Assembly: GCF_022865125.1 (NCBI RefSeq)
Contig: NZ_CP094828.1
Coordinates: forward strand, 2,108,001 to 2,172,000
DNA length: 64,000 bases
Reading direction: 5' to 3'
Source of the DNA: Acuticoccus sp. I52.16.1
GTDB lineage: Bacteria > Pseudomonadota > Alphaproteobacteria > Rhizobiales > Amorphaceae
Shown here: piece after piece, positions 56,515-64,000 of the stretch
Layout: the number at the start of each line of letters is the position of its first letter
Numbering within the stretch: the stretch's first letter is position 1
Made by a program: the position numbers and the translations under genes
Notes under the pieces: generated by a model
The model's input: only the letters and a program-made list of their open reading frames with translations
What the model was told of the DNA's origin: nothing
Databases searched by the model: none

Positions 56515-58364
56515 GGCTGTGCTCCTTCCTGGGTGTCTTTCGTGTGGGCCCGGCCGCGGCCGATGTAGGCCTCGATGACGGCCGGATCCTGGCGGATCGT
56601 GTCGGGCGTGCCCGATGCAATGACCTTGCCGCGATTCATCACGACGATGGACGAGGAGAGGCGGTTCACGAACTCGAGGTCGTGGTCGATGAGGAGGAGG
56701 CCGATGCCGCGCTCGGCCGTGAGGGCGGTGAGACGGTCGGCGAGGTCGGTGGTCTCGTCCGGGTTCATGCCGGCGGCCGGCTCGTCGAGCAGGATGAGGC
56801 TGGGCTCCTGGGCGAGGCAGCGGGCGATCTCGAGCCGCTTGCGGGCTCCGTAGGGCAGCGAAGCGGCGAGCGTATCGGCGACATCGCCGAGTTCGAGCGC
56901 CGCGATTTCGCGCAGCGCCAGGCTACTGGCGGCCGGCGGCGCATGTCCGGCCGCGATCGCCGCGACGAGCACGTTCTCGTAGACGGTGAGCGTTCCGAAG
57001 AGCCGGATGTTCTGAAAGGTCCGTGCGAGACCGAGCGGCGCGATGCGGTGTGCCGGCAGACCCGTCAGCTCGGTTTCGCCGAACCGCATCGACCCTTCGT
57101 CGGCTAAGAACTGGGCGGTGAGGAGGTTCACCACCGTTGATTTGCCGGCTCCGTTTGGCCCGATCAGACCCGTCACCGATCCCGGCGGCACCGCAAAATC
57201 CGCCTGATCGACTGCAGTTAAGCCGGCAAACCTTTTTGTAAGCCGGCTTACGGTCAATCCTTTGGCGGCATGGATCGGCGCGCCCCTTGCGATGTCTCTG
57301 CGAGGCAGGAAGGCGGCGATAAGACGGCCGAGCCCCGAGACCGACGCCTCGCGCGTGCCGATCAATCCCTCCGGGCGGAGCCAGATGACGAGGAGGATCG
57401 CGACGGAGAGCGCCACCGTGGTAAGCCCGAAGACGGCCGGAAGTTCCACGCCCGCCACCGTCACGCCGCCCTCCAGCTGGCGGACACCGTCCTGCAGCAG
57501 TGTCACCAGGACGACGCCGGTGACCGCGCCCGACACGGTCGCCATGCCGCCGATGATGAGCATCGCGACGAGCGCGAATATGAGGCCGAAGTAGAACGAC
57601 GTCGGCGAGAAGGCGCCGAGCATGAACCCGTAGAGCGCGCCGGCGACGGCGGCCATCGCCCCCGACCCGGCCCAGGCGATGAACGTCATGCGCCGCGCGT
57701 CGATCCCCAGTGCGGTGGCCGCGGCCTCGTCGTCGCGCACGGCGCGCAGCATCAGGCCCCAGCGGCTCTCGCGATAGAGGCGGGCCGCGACGATGAATGC
57801 GATCGCCGCCGCGAGCGCGACCCAGAAGGTCGTCACCCGCGGGACGCCGAAGAAGGTCTGACTGCCGCGGGTGATCTCGCGCGCGCCGATCAGCACCGAA
57901 TGGACGATGATGAGGAGCCCCAGAGTGGCGATGGTGGCCGAGGCGCCGCGCAACCGCGCGATGGCGAGGCCGCTCGCCCCGGCCGCCAGCAGGCCGACGA
58001 GCGCCGCCGGCACGAGCGCCACCCAGGGCGACAGCTCCCACCCGGCGAGGAAGGCCGGCAATTGCGGCAGCGCAGTACGCTGCATCAGCGCCGGCATCGC
58101 CAGGATGCCCGCCGTGTACGCCCCCAGCGCCATGAACGCGGAGTGGCCGAAGGAGACGATGCCGGAGTTGCCGGTGAAGACGCCGAGCGCCACCACCGCG
58201 GTCACGAACACGCACATCTGAATGGCGATGCGCTCGCCGGTGCGGCCCAGCACGTACCATAGCCCCAGCGCGACGACGGCGATGAACACGACGGCGAGCG
58301 CCGTCTGCCCGATCTCCCGCGCCAGTCGGAGCCGCGGCAGTTCAGCGAGAGCGGTCGTCGGCAT
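56511..58364 (-). CDS. Fused ABC permease-ATPase (LivM-LivG)
   Basis: 617 residues. The first 340 are a LivM-type permease with 9-10 helices (NSGIVSFGHSAFMALGAYTA, GIDARRMTFIAWAGSGAMAA). A short linker (ARGAPIHAAKGLTVSRLTKR) leads to a LivG-type ATPase: Walker A GPNGAGKST, signature LPYGARKRLEIARCL, Walker B ILLDEPAAGMNPDE. The two subunits are usually separate. Fusion fixes their ratio. First gene of the leftward operon, whose promoter must lie before 58482. Confidence 0.94.
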   Translation of the reverse strand: MPTTALAELPRLRLAREIGQTALAVVFIAVVALGLWYVLGRTGERIAIQMCVFVTAVVALGVFTGNSGIVSFGHSAFMALGAYTAGILAMPALMQRTALPQLPAFLAGWELSPWVALVPAALVGLLAAGASGLAIARLRGASATIATLGLLIIVHSVLIGAREITRGSQTFFGVPRVTTFWVALAAAIAFIVAARLYRESRWGLMLRAVRDDEAAATALGIDARRMTFIAWAGSGAMAAVAGALYGFMLGAFSPTSFYFGLIFALVAMLIIGGMATVSGAVTGVVLVTLLQDGVRQLEGGVTVAGVELPAVFGLTTVALSVAILLVIWLRPEGLIGTREASVSGLGRLIAAFLPRRDIARGAPIHAAKGLTVSRLTKRFAGLTAVDQADFAVPPGSVTGLIGPNGAGKSTVVNLLTAQFLADEGSMRFGETELTGLPAHRIAPLGLARTFQNIRLFGTLTVYENVLVAAIAAGHAPPAASSLALREIAALELGDVADTLAASLPYGARKRLEIARCLAQEPSLILLDEPAAGMNPDETTDLADRLTALTAERGIGLLLIDHDLEFVNRLSSSIVVMNRGKVIASGTPDTIRQDPAVIEAYIGRGRAHTKDTQEGAQP

Positions 58365-58404
58365 GGTATTCCATCGTCATTTCCGCTCGAAGGAAAGCGA
58401 CCCC

Positions 58405-58424
58405 TTCGTTCGATGTCAAACGAA
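58405..58424. promoter_or_regulatory. Inverted repeat between the divergent transport and amidohydrolase units
   Basis: TTCGTT and AACGAA are separated by eight bases (CGATGTCA). It lies 41 bases before the fused permease gene and 59 bases before the N-formylglutamate-amidohydrolase-like gene. A shared operator is likely but unproven. The palindrome spacing fits a dimeric regulator. Confidence 0.4.
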
Positions 58425-58482
58425 ACAATCTTTCGGAATGGCGGCATTTGCCACCGTCCATCCAGTGTGCGACCGGTAACGG

Positions 58483-59304
58483 ATGACGCTGGCCGAGACG
58501 CGACCAACCCCGATGGACGCCGCGGGCCCGCGCTGGGAGGGTGGCCTCCTGGCGCCGGGCGACCCCGCTCCGGTGCTGCAGCGGCGGGCGGACAGTGCCT
58601 CGCCGATCCTCCTCGTGTGTGATCATGCCGGTCGCCGGGTCCCGTCGCGGTGCCACCTTGGCGTCGCCGAGCAAGATCTTTGCCGTCACATCGCGTGGGA
58701 CCTCGGCGCGTCCGCCGTGGCCGAGCGGCTGAGCGACGCCCTGGACGCCGAGTTGATCGCCCAGCGCTACAGCCGCCTCGTGATCGACTGCAACCGGCCG
58801 CCGCACGAGCCGGACGCCATGCCACCGCGCGTCGACGGGACCGCGGTGCCCGGCAACGCCGCGGTCACGCCGGCGGACGCGGCGGCGCGGGTGGCGGAGG
58901 TCTTCATGCCCTATCACGCCGCGATCGGCGCCAGCCTCGACCGGCGGGCGGCGCGCGGCGAGCGGACCGTGCTCGTCGCCGTGCACTCCTTCACGCCGCT
59001 GCACCGCGACTATCCGGGCGCACGGCCCTGGCCGGTCACCTTCCTCTACAACCGCCTCCCCGCCCTTTCCGAGACGCTCGCGCACATCTCGCAGGCGCGC
59101 GGGGTGATGGCCGGGCTCAACGTTCCCTACGTGGTCGACGACCGCGGCGACTATACGATCCCCGTGCACGCCGAGCGGCGGGGCCTGCCCTCGACCCTCG
59201 TCGAGATGCGTCAGGATACCCTCGCCGACGACGCCGGGGTCGCCGCCGCGGCCGCCCTCCTCGCCGATATCATCCCTCTCGCCCTCGACCGGATCACGAC
59301 ATGA
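58483..59304 (+). CDS. N-formylglutamate amidohydrolase-family protein
   Basis: 273 residues. The FGase/HutG-type motifs are visible: LLVCDHAGRRVP, HIAWDLGASAVAERL, ALDAELIAQRYSRLVIDCNRPP, VAVHSFTPLHRDYPG, VPYVVDDRGDYTIPVHAERR. Such enzymes remove formyl or similar groups from N-acyl amino acids. No histidine-utilisation genes accompany it. Its stop overlaps the ATG of the glutamine-synthetase-like gene, so the pair is coupled. Confidence 0.9.
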   Translation: MTLAETRPTPMDAAGPRWEGGLLAPGDPAPVLQRRADSASPILLVCDHAGRRVPSRCHLGVAEQDLCRHIAWDLGASAVAERLSDALDAELIAQRYSRLVIDCNRPPHEPDAMPPRVDGTAVPGNAAVTPADAAARVAEVFMPYHAAIGASLDRRAARGERTVLVAVHSFTPLHRDYPGARPWPVTFLYNRLPALSETLAHISQARGVMAGLNVPYVVDDRGDYTIPVHAERRGLPSTLVEMRQDTLADDAGVAAAAALLADIIPLALDRITT

Positions 59305-60590
59305 GCTCCCCCCGCTTCGCCTTCTTCGGCAACCACGAGCTATCGGCCATCTTCCGGGGGCGCTCGGTGCCGATCGAGCTGGCGGATGGCGCGATCAAGT
59401 CGGGCATGCCCTGGGTGCCGACCAACGTGTGCCTCTCCGCCTCGAACACGATCCCGCCGGACAACCCGTTCGGCCCGATGGGCGAGACGCGGCTGATGCC
59501 GGACCCCAAGCGGCGGATCACCCTGCCCAAGCGTGAAGGACGGCCGGCGATGGACGTCTACCTCGCCGACATTACCGAGCCCGACGGGTCGTTCTGGGAG
59601 GCGTGCGGGCGCAGCCAGCTGAAGCGCGCGCTCAAGGACCTGGAGGCGGCCGGCTACAAGCTGAAGGTCGGCTTCGAGCACGAACTCTACATCAACGGCC
59701 TGACCGAGATCTCGGCGCCGGCCTACTCGCTGCCCGGCAGCCGCGCCGTCGCCGAGCTGGCCAGCGAGGTGCTGGACACGCTCGCCACCGCGGGCGCCGG
59801 CCTCGACCAGTTCATGTCCGAGTTCGGGCAGCATCAGTTCGAGGTGTCGAGCCCGGTGCGCGGTGCGCTGAAGGGGGCGGACGAGGCCGTGTTCACCCGT
59901 GAGGTGATCCGCGACGCGGCGCTGGCGCGGGGCCTGCGGGCGACGTTCGCCCCCAAGCCGGACCTCTCGCAGGCCGGCAGCGGCGTGCACATCCACATGA
60001 GCCTGTGGGACACGCACGGCGCCCCGGTGACCGGTGCGCACGATGCGCCGACGCCGGTCGCCGGCGCGTTCGCGGCGGGTATCCTGCGCCAGATCGAGGC
60101 GGTGATGGCCTATACCGCGCCGACGCCGAATTCCTACGACCGCATCGCCCCCTCCTCCTGGGTCGGCGCGTTCAATTGCATGGGGGTGAAGAACCGCGAG
60201 GCGGCGATCCGCTTCGTGCCGCGCGCGGCCGACAAGGACGGCAACAACCCGGCCGCCTCGATGGAATATCGCCTGACCGACGGTTCGGCCAACCCCTACC
60301 TCACCCTCGCCGCCCTGATCCGCGCCGGCCTTGCCGGGATCGGCGATCAGCTCGCCACGCCGGTCGGTGTCGACCAGGACCCGGCGACGCTGAGCGACGA
60401 GGAGCGCGCAGCGCGGGGCATCCGGCGAGTGCCGTCCTCTCTGGCGCAGGTGCTGGACGCCGCGGAACCGCTGGCCGCCGCGTGGTTCGGCGAGACGTTC
60501 TGGCGCGCCTACCGGTCGGTGCGGCGCAACGAGATCAACGACGCGGCCAAGTCGGCCGACTACGGCGCGCAGCTGGCGCGGGTGATCTAA
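59301..60590 (+). CDS. Glutamine-synthetase-family ligase (GlnT/gamma-glutamyl-amine synthetase-like)
   Basis: 429 residues. All catalytic elements of the GS fold are intact: GFEHELYI (two metal Glu), EFGQHQFEVSSP, SGVHIHMSL (metal His), NSYDRIAPSSWVGAFNCMGV, KNREAAIRFV and SMEYRLTDGSANPYLTLAALI. No adenylylation loop of class I GS is obvious. Likely joins glutamate to ammonia or an amine, perhaps the amine produced by the neighbouring hydrolases. Convergent with puuD, overlapping it by four bases. Confidence 0.9.
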   Translation: MSSPRFAFFGNHELSAIFRGRSVPIELADGAIKSGMPWVPTNVCLSASNTIPPDNPFGPMGETRLMPDPKRRITLPKREGRPAMDVYLADITEPDGSFWEACGRSQLKRALKDLEAAGYKLKVGFEHELYINGLTEISAPAYSLPGSRAVAELASEVLDTLATAGAGLDQFMSEFGQHQFEVSSPVRGALKGADEAVFTREVIRDAALARGLRATFAPKPDLSQAGSGVHIHMSLWDTHGAPVTGAHDAPTPVAGAFAAGILRQIEAVMAYTAPTPNSYDRIAPSSWVGAFNCMGVKNREAAIRFVPRAADKDGNNPAASMEYRLTDGSANPYLTLAALIRAGLAGIGDQLATPVGVDQDPATLSDEERAARGIRRVPSSLAQVLDAAEPLAAAWFGETFWRAYRSVRRNEINDAAKSADYGAQLARVI

Positions 60591-61822
60591 CCGTCGGCCA
60601 GCCAGCGGCGCACCTGCTCGCGCTCCTCGTCGGTCATGCCGGTGACGTTGCCGGGGGGCATGGCGTGCGACAGCACCGCCTGGCGGGCGATGCGCGAGGC
60701 CTCGCGGGCGATGTCGTACTCGCTCTCCAGCGTGACGCCGAGCGGGGGATGCACCATCCCCTCCCACATCGGCTGCGCCGCGTGGCACATCGAGCAGCGC
60801 GACAGGATGATGTTCTGCGCCGCCGGGAACGCGTCGGATCGCACCAGCGCGCGCATCTGCGAGTCCATCGGGTCGAAGCGGACACCGGCCGCCTCCTGCG
60901 TCGGCATCGTGCGCACCAGCGGGTAGGTGGACAGGCCGACGATCACCAGGAAGAGCGCGACGGTGACGACCCAGGTCCACACCAGGTGCCGGCCGGTCGC
61001 GTGCTTGGTGTTGAAGTAGTGGCGGATCACCGCGCCGAGGACGAGCACCACCGCGATGATGAGCCAGGAGAAGCGGGTCGACGTCGCGAGGGGGTAGTGA
61101 TTGGCGAGGAAGAAGAAGATGACGGGCAGCGTCAGGTAATTGTTGTGCAGTGAGCGCTGCTTGGCGATCTTGCCGTACTTGGCGTCCGGCTTGCGGCCGG
61201 CGATCAGGTCCGCCACCACGATGCGCTGGTTCGGGATGATCACCATCGCGACGTTGGCGGCCATGATGGTCGCCGTCATCGCACCGACGTGAATGAAGGC
61301 GCCGCGACCCGAGAAGACGTGGGTGAGGACGAACCCCACCCCGCACATGAAGAGAAACAGGATGATGAAGACGGTGGTATCGCCCGCCTCGATCAGCCGT
61401 TTGCACAGCTGGTCGTAGACGATCCACCCCGCCGCCAGCACCAGCAGCGAGATCGTGATCGCCTGACCGACCGACAGCGGCATCACCGCCGGGTCGATGA
61501 GGTAGAGGTGCGCGCCGGCGTAGTACATCAACGACAGCAGCGCGAAGCCGGAGAGCCAGGTGGTGTAGGCCTCCCATTTGAACCAGACGAGATCGTCCGG
61601 CATGTGGTCCGGCGCGACGCCGTATTTCTGAATATGGTAGAAGCCGCCGCCGTGAACCTGCCACTCCTCGCCCAGCACCCCGGCGGGGGCGGACTTCGCC
61701 GTCTTCAGTCCGAGATCGAGGGCGATGAAGTAGAACGACGAGCCGATCCAGGCGATCGCGGTCACGATGTGGAGCCACCTGAGGGCGAACATCGACCATT
61801 CCCACAGGTATTCGAGGCCCAT
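60587..61822 (-). CDS. puuD: Membrane-bound urate hydroxylase PuuD
   Basis: 411 residues. N-terminal membrane domain with eight or so helices (MGLEYLWEWSMFALRWLHIV, WIGSSFYFIALDLGL, FFLANHYPLATSTRF) and a C-terminal cytochrome c-like domain with one CxxCH (SRCSMCHAAQP) near residue 330. Oxidises urate to 5-hydroxyisourate and passes electrons to the respiratory chain. Divergent from an NCS2 permease, consistent with purine breakdown. Genes for hydroxyisourate hydrolase and OHCU decarboxylase are not in the window. Confidence 0.93.
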   Translation of the reverse strand: MGLEYLWEWSMFALRWLHIVTAIAWIGSSFYFIALDLGLKTAKSAPAGVLGEEWQVHGGGFYHIQKYGVAPDHMPDDLVWFKWEAYTTWLSGFALLSLMYYAGAHLYLIDPAVMPLSVGQAITISLLVLAAGWIVYDQLCKRLIEAGDTTVFIILFLFMCGVGFVLTHVFSGRGAFIHVGAMTATIMAANVAMVIIPNQRIVVADLIAGRKPDAKYGKIAKQRSLHNNYLTLPVIFFFLANHYPLATSTRFSWLIIAVVLVLGAVIRHYFNTKHATGRHLVWTWVVTVALFLVIVGLSTYPLVRTMPTQEAAGVRFDPMDSQMRALVRSDAFPAAQNIILSRCSMCHAAQPMWEGMVHPPLGVTLESEYDIAREASRIARQAVLSHAMPPGNVTGMTDEEREQVRRWLADG

Positions 61823-62018
61823 CCCACTCTCCCATCTGCGCTCGGCGGGGGCGCCGCCGGCCCCACCATGCGAGAACGATGCCGCCAGCCGGACCCCACG
61901 GCAAGCGCGCGCCTCCCCTGCGGCGGCGCCCGTCCCACGCTCCGGCGCTGCGCCCTGGACTGGCACCCGACGTGCAGGGACCGGGCGGCCCGTAGGCACG
62001 CAAGGTGGGACAGCGATC

Positions 62019-63431
62019 ATGGTGATGAAGGGGCTCGGCACACCCGAGCAGTTGCGCGACCCGAACTACACGCCGCCGCTCGCCAAGGCGGTACCGCTCG
62101 GCATCCAGCACATCCTGGCGATGTTCATCTCAAACGTCACGCCGGCGATCATCGTCGCGGGCGCGGCGGGCTTCGGCTTCGGCACGCCCGGCGTCGGCAA
62201 CCTCGTCTACATGATCCAGGTGTCGATGACCTTCGCGGGGATCGCGACGCTGTTCCAGACCATCGGCCTCGGACCGATCGGCGCACGGCTTCCGATCGTC
62301 CAGGGCACCAGCTTCGCGTTCATCCCGATCATGATCCCGCTGGTGGCCGGCCAGGGGGTGGAGGCGATGGCGACCATCACCGGCGGCGTCATCTGCGGCG
62401 GCCTCTTCCACGCCTGTCTGGCGCCGTTCGTCGGCAGGATCCGCTTCGCGCTGCCGCCGCTGGTGACGGGGCTGGTGGTGCTCCTCATCGGCCTGGCGCT
62501 GGTGAAGGTCGGCATCCAGTACGCCGCCGGCGGCGTCCCGGCGATCGGCACGCCCGAGTACGGCTCGGCGCTCAACTGGTTCGTCGCGCTGGTCGTGATC
62601 GTCGTGACGCTGGGGCTGAAGTTCTTCACCCGCGGGCTGTGGTCGATCTCGGCGATCCTCCTGGGACTGATCGCCGGCTACGTGGTGGCGCTGGTGCTCG
62701 GCATGGTCTCGTTCGGCAACGTCGCCCGCGCGTCGTGGCTCCTGGTGCCCGACCCGTTCCACTTCGGCGTCAGTTTCTCGTTCGCGGCGGTGATCGGCTT
62801 TTGTCTGATGGGCGTGATTTCGGCGATCGAGACGGTGGGCGACGTCTCCGGCATCACCAAGGGCGGCGCCGGGCGCGAGGCGACCGACCACGAGATCCGC
62901 GGCGCGACCTTCGCGGACGGTCTGGGCTCCGCGATCGCCGGCGTCTTCGGCGCGCTCCCCAACACCTCGTTCTCGCAGAATGTCGGGCTGATCGCGATCA
63001 CCGGCGTGATGAGCCGGCACGTCGTCACCATCGGCGCGCTGTTCCTCATCGTCTGCGGCTTCGTGCCGAAGATCGGCGCGGTGATCGCCACCATCCCGAT
63101 CGAGGTGCTGGGCGGCGGCGTGATCGTGATGTTCGGGATGATCGCCTCGGCCGGCGTCAGCATGCTGGCGGAGGTCGAGTGGGACCGGCGCAACATGGTG
63201 ATCTTCGGCGTGGCGCTGTCGGTCGGCCTGGGGCTGCAGCTCGAGCCCGACGCGCTGCAGCACGCGGACGCGACGGTGAAGGTGCTCCTGACCTCCGGCC
63301 TGCTGCCGGCGGCGACGATCGCCATCGTCCTCAACCTCTTCCTGCCCCAGACGTTGGCGGACGACCAGACCAGCGAGGAGCCGGACGGTGTTCGGCACGA
63401 CGCCTACCTGCGCTCGACACCCTCGCACTGA
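62019..63431 (+). CDS. NCS2-family purine (xanthine/urate) permease
   Basis: 470 residues with about 14 helices. Family signatures: LPIVQGTSFAFIPIMIPL, ETVGDVSGITKGG, and the NCS2 motif SQNVGLIAITGVMSRH. The QNVGLIAxTG form and position beside puuD point to xanthine or urate rather than uracil. ATG 62019 chosen; ATG 62025 is possible. Na+ or H+ symporter in the inner membrane. Confidence 0.93.
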   Translation: MVMKGLGTPEQLRDPNYTPPLAKAVPLGIQHILAMFISNVTPAIIVAGAAGFGFGTPGVGNLVYMIQVSMTFAGIATLFQTIGLGPIGARLPIVQGTSFAFIPIMIPLVAGQGVEAMATITGGVICGGLFHACLAPFVGRIRFALPPLVTGLVVLLIGLALVKVGIQYAAGGVPAIGTPEYGSALNWFVALVVIVVTLGLKFFTRGLWSISAILLGLIAGYVVALVLGMVSFGNVARASWLLVPDPFHFGVSFSFAAVIGFCLMGVISAIETVGDVSGITKGGAGREATDHEIRGATFADGLGSAIAGVFGALPNTSFSQNVGLIAITGVMSRHVVTIGALFLIVCGFVPKIGAVIATIPIEVLGGGVIVMFGMIASAGVSMLAEVEWDRRNMVIFGVALSVGLGLQLEPDALQHADATVKVLLTSGLLPAATIAIVLNLFLPQTLADDQTSEEPDGVRHDAYLRSTPSH

Positions 63432-63501
63432 GCGGCGGCGGGGCCGGACGATGCGGGTCGCCCTCGCCTCCCTGGCCGGCTCCGCACGCCGCGGCCGGCC
63501 C

Positions 63502-64000
63502 TCAGCCTCCCAGGTTGGCGAAGGGCTCGTAGATCCCGAGCGTGCGCAGGGCGTCGGCGGTCGGCGGCGAGTTTTGCAGGATCGCCTTCAGGCTGTTCCC
63601 CTCGTCGGCGTTGGCGAGCTCGAGATCGTGGCGGACGCCGTCGCGGGTCTCGTCACTGGCCTCGTTCAGCTCGATGTCGGCGATGACGAGGCGCTGAAGT
63701 GCGGCGCGGGACGAGTTGGGCGCCAGCTCCCGCGAGCGCGCGGCGGCGGTGCGGGCGAAATCGTCGTAGCCGGACGCGGCGGCGGCGATGGCGGCCGTGT
63801 TCCACGCATAGGCGTCGCCCGGCGCAGCCTCGATCCCCTGGATCGCGAGCTGGAGCGACAGGCGCTCGTTCTGCCAACGCAAAGATGCAAGTTCGGCTCG
63901 GTCGAGCAGGTAGCGCGCGCGATCGTACAGCGCGGCCTGCCCGGTGGGATGCCAGCTGTCGAGGCCGACGGCGATGCGAGTATCAGCCGCGAGGCTCGGC
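63502..64000 (-). CDS. TPR-like helical protein, N-terminus beyond window edge
   Basis: The last about 166 residues are visible and the frame stays open to the right edge. The part is helical and Ala-rich with TPR-like spacing (LAIQGIEAAPGDAYAWNTAA, FARTAAARSRELAPNSSRAA), ending LRTLGIYEPFANLGG. No signal for membrane association in the visible part. Function unknown; possibly envelope or polysaccharide related, but nothing here supports that. Confidence 0.65.
   Translation of the reverse strand, partial: PSLAADTRIAVGLDSWHPTGQAALYDRARYLLDRAELASLRWQNERLSLQLAIQGIEAAPGDAYAWNTAAIAAAASGYDDFARTAAARSRELAPNSSRAALQRLVIADIELNEASDETRDGVRHDLELANADEGNSLKAILQNSPPTADALRTLGIYEPFANLGG

Noticed and set aside
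59340-62111. 923-codon minus-strand frame covering the GS-like gene and puuD
   Set aside because: It only reads puuD in a wrong frame for part of its length and has no own signal; the ligase on the plus strand is certain.
61289-63532. 747-codon plus-strand frame over puuD and the permease
   Set aside because: It is out of frame with the permease, which carries the NCS2 motifs, and antisense to puuD.

Overview
The window is chromosomal DNA of a high-GC (roughly two-thirds G+C or more) alphaproteobacterium, most likely of the order Hyphomicrobiales (Rhizobiales). This rests on gene content and arrangement: a bdhA next to a patatin gene, a coaBC-dut-MoeB/HesA-like operon, malonate TRAP genes with matB, IalB- and DUF1127-type proteins, and the pheS/pheT and rpmI/rplT neighbourhood. 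The genus cannot be named from sequence alone. I see no rRNA, tRNA, CRISPR array, insertion sequence, prophage or integration site. The region reads as core genome with small accessory modules. Gene density is high and many genes overlap by 1 to 4 bases.

Layout. 0-5 kb: a PAS-GGDEF protein with a decayed EAL domain (cut by the left edge), then a type I secretion ABC transporter and its HlyD-family adaptor. 5-10 kb, minus strand: a CPA2 cation/proton antiporter, a patatin lipase, an EEP-family hydrolase and 3-hydroxybutyrate dehydrogenase. 10-16.5 kb, mostly plus strand: ispG, phhB, a DUF1232 protein, a DUF1127 protein divergent from a LysR regulator, an IalB-family protein, rlmN and a small membrane protein. 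16.3-23.1 kb: rpmI-rplT, an SDR and a fatty-acid-hydroxylase-type membrane enzyme on the other strand, then pheS, a DUF922-type lipoprotein protease, pheT and a YggT protein. 23.2-27.8 kb, minus strand: a Trm112-like protein, a LON-domain protein, a thioredoxin-TPR co-chaperone, a ProX-type editing protein and the medium, small and G proteins of a CO-dehydrogenase-like flavoprotein system without its large subunit.

28-36 kb: two RNA/rRNA methyltransferases, an FkbM methyltransferase, gshB, rsmI, a penicillin-binding-protein-activator lipoprotein, coaBC, dut and a MoeB-like adenylyltransferase. 36-45.7 kb, minus strand: a DUF2950/DUF3300 secreted pair, a BASS-type transporter, malonyl-CoA synthetase with a complete TRAP transporter, and hemH. 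45.8-52.5 kb: a GFA protein and YggS (minus), leuS-lptE-holA and a small secreted protein (plus), and a MerR regulator (minus). 53-63.4 kb is the most system-like part: a branched-chain-amino-acid-type ABC transporter with a fused LivM-LivG polypeptide and an isochorismatase-family hydrolase, divergent from an N-formylglutamate-amidohydrolase-like enzyme coupled to a glutamine-synthetase-like ligase, followed by urate hydroxylase PuuD and a divergent NCS2 purine permease. This suggests uptake and breakdown of small nitrogen compounds. The right edge cuts a TPR-like protein.

Most genes serve housekeeping: translation (L35, L20, PheST, LeuS, RlmN, RsmI), cofactors (IspG, CoaBC, HemH, GshB), nucleotide hygiene (Dut) and the envelope (LptE, PBP activator). 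Points that deserve attention are the metalloprotease lipoprotein coupled inside pheST, the greatly enlarged leucine-specific domain of LeuS, the SDR without a normal start codon, the CO-dehydrogenase-like genes lacking the catalytic subunit, and the 53-60.6 kb transporter/amidohydrolase/ligase cluster.
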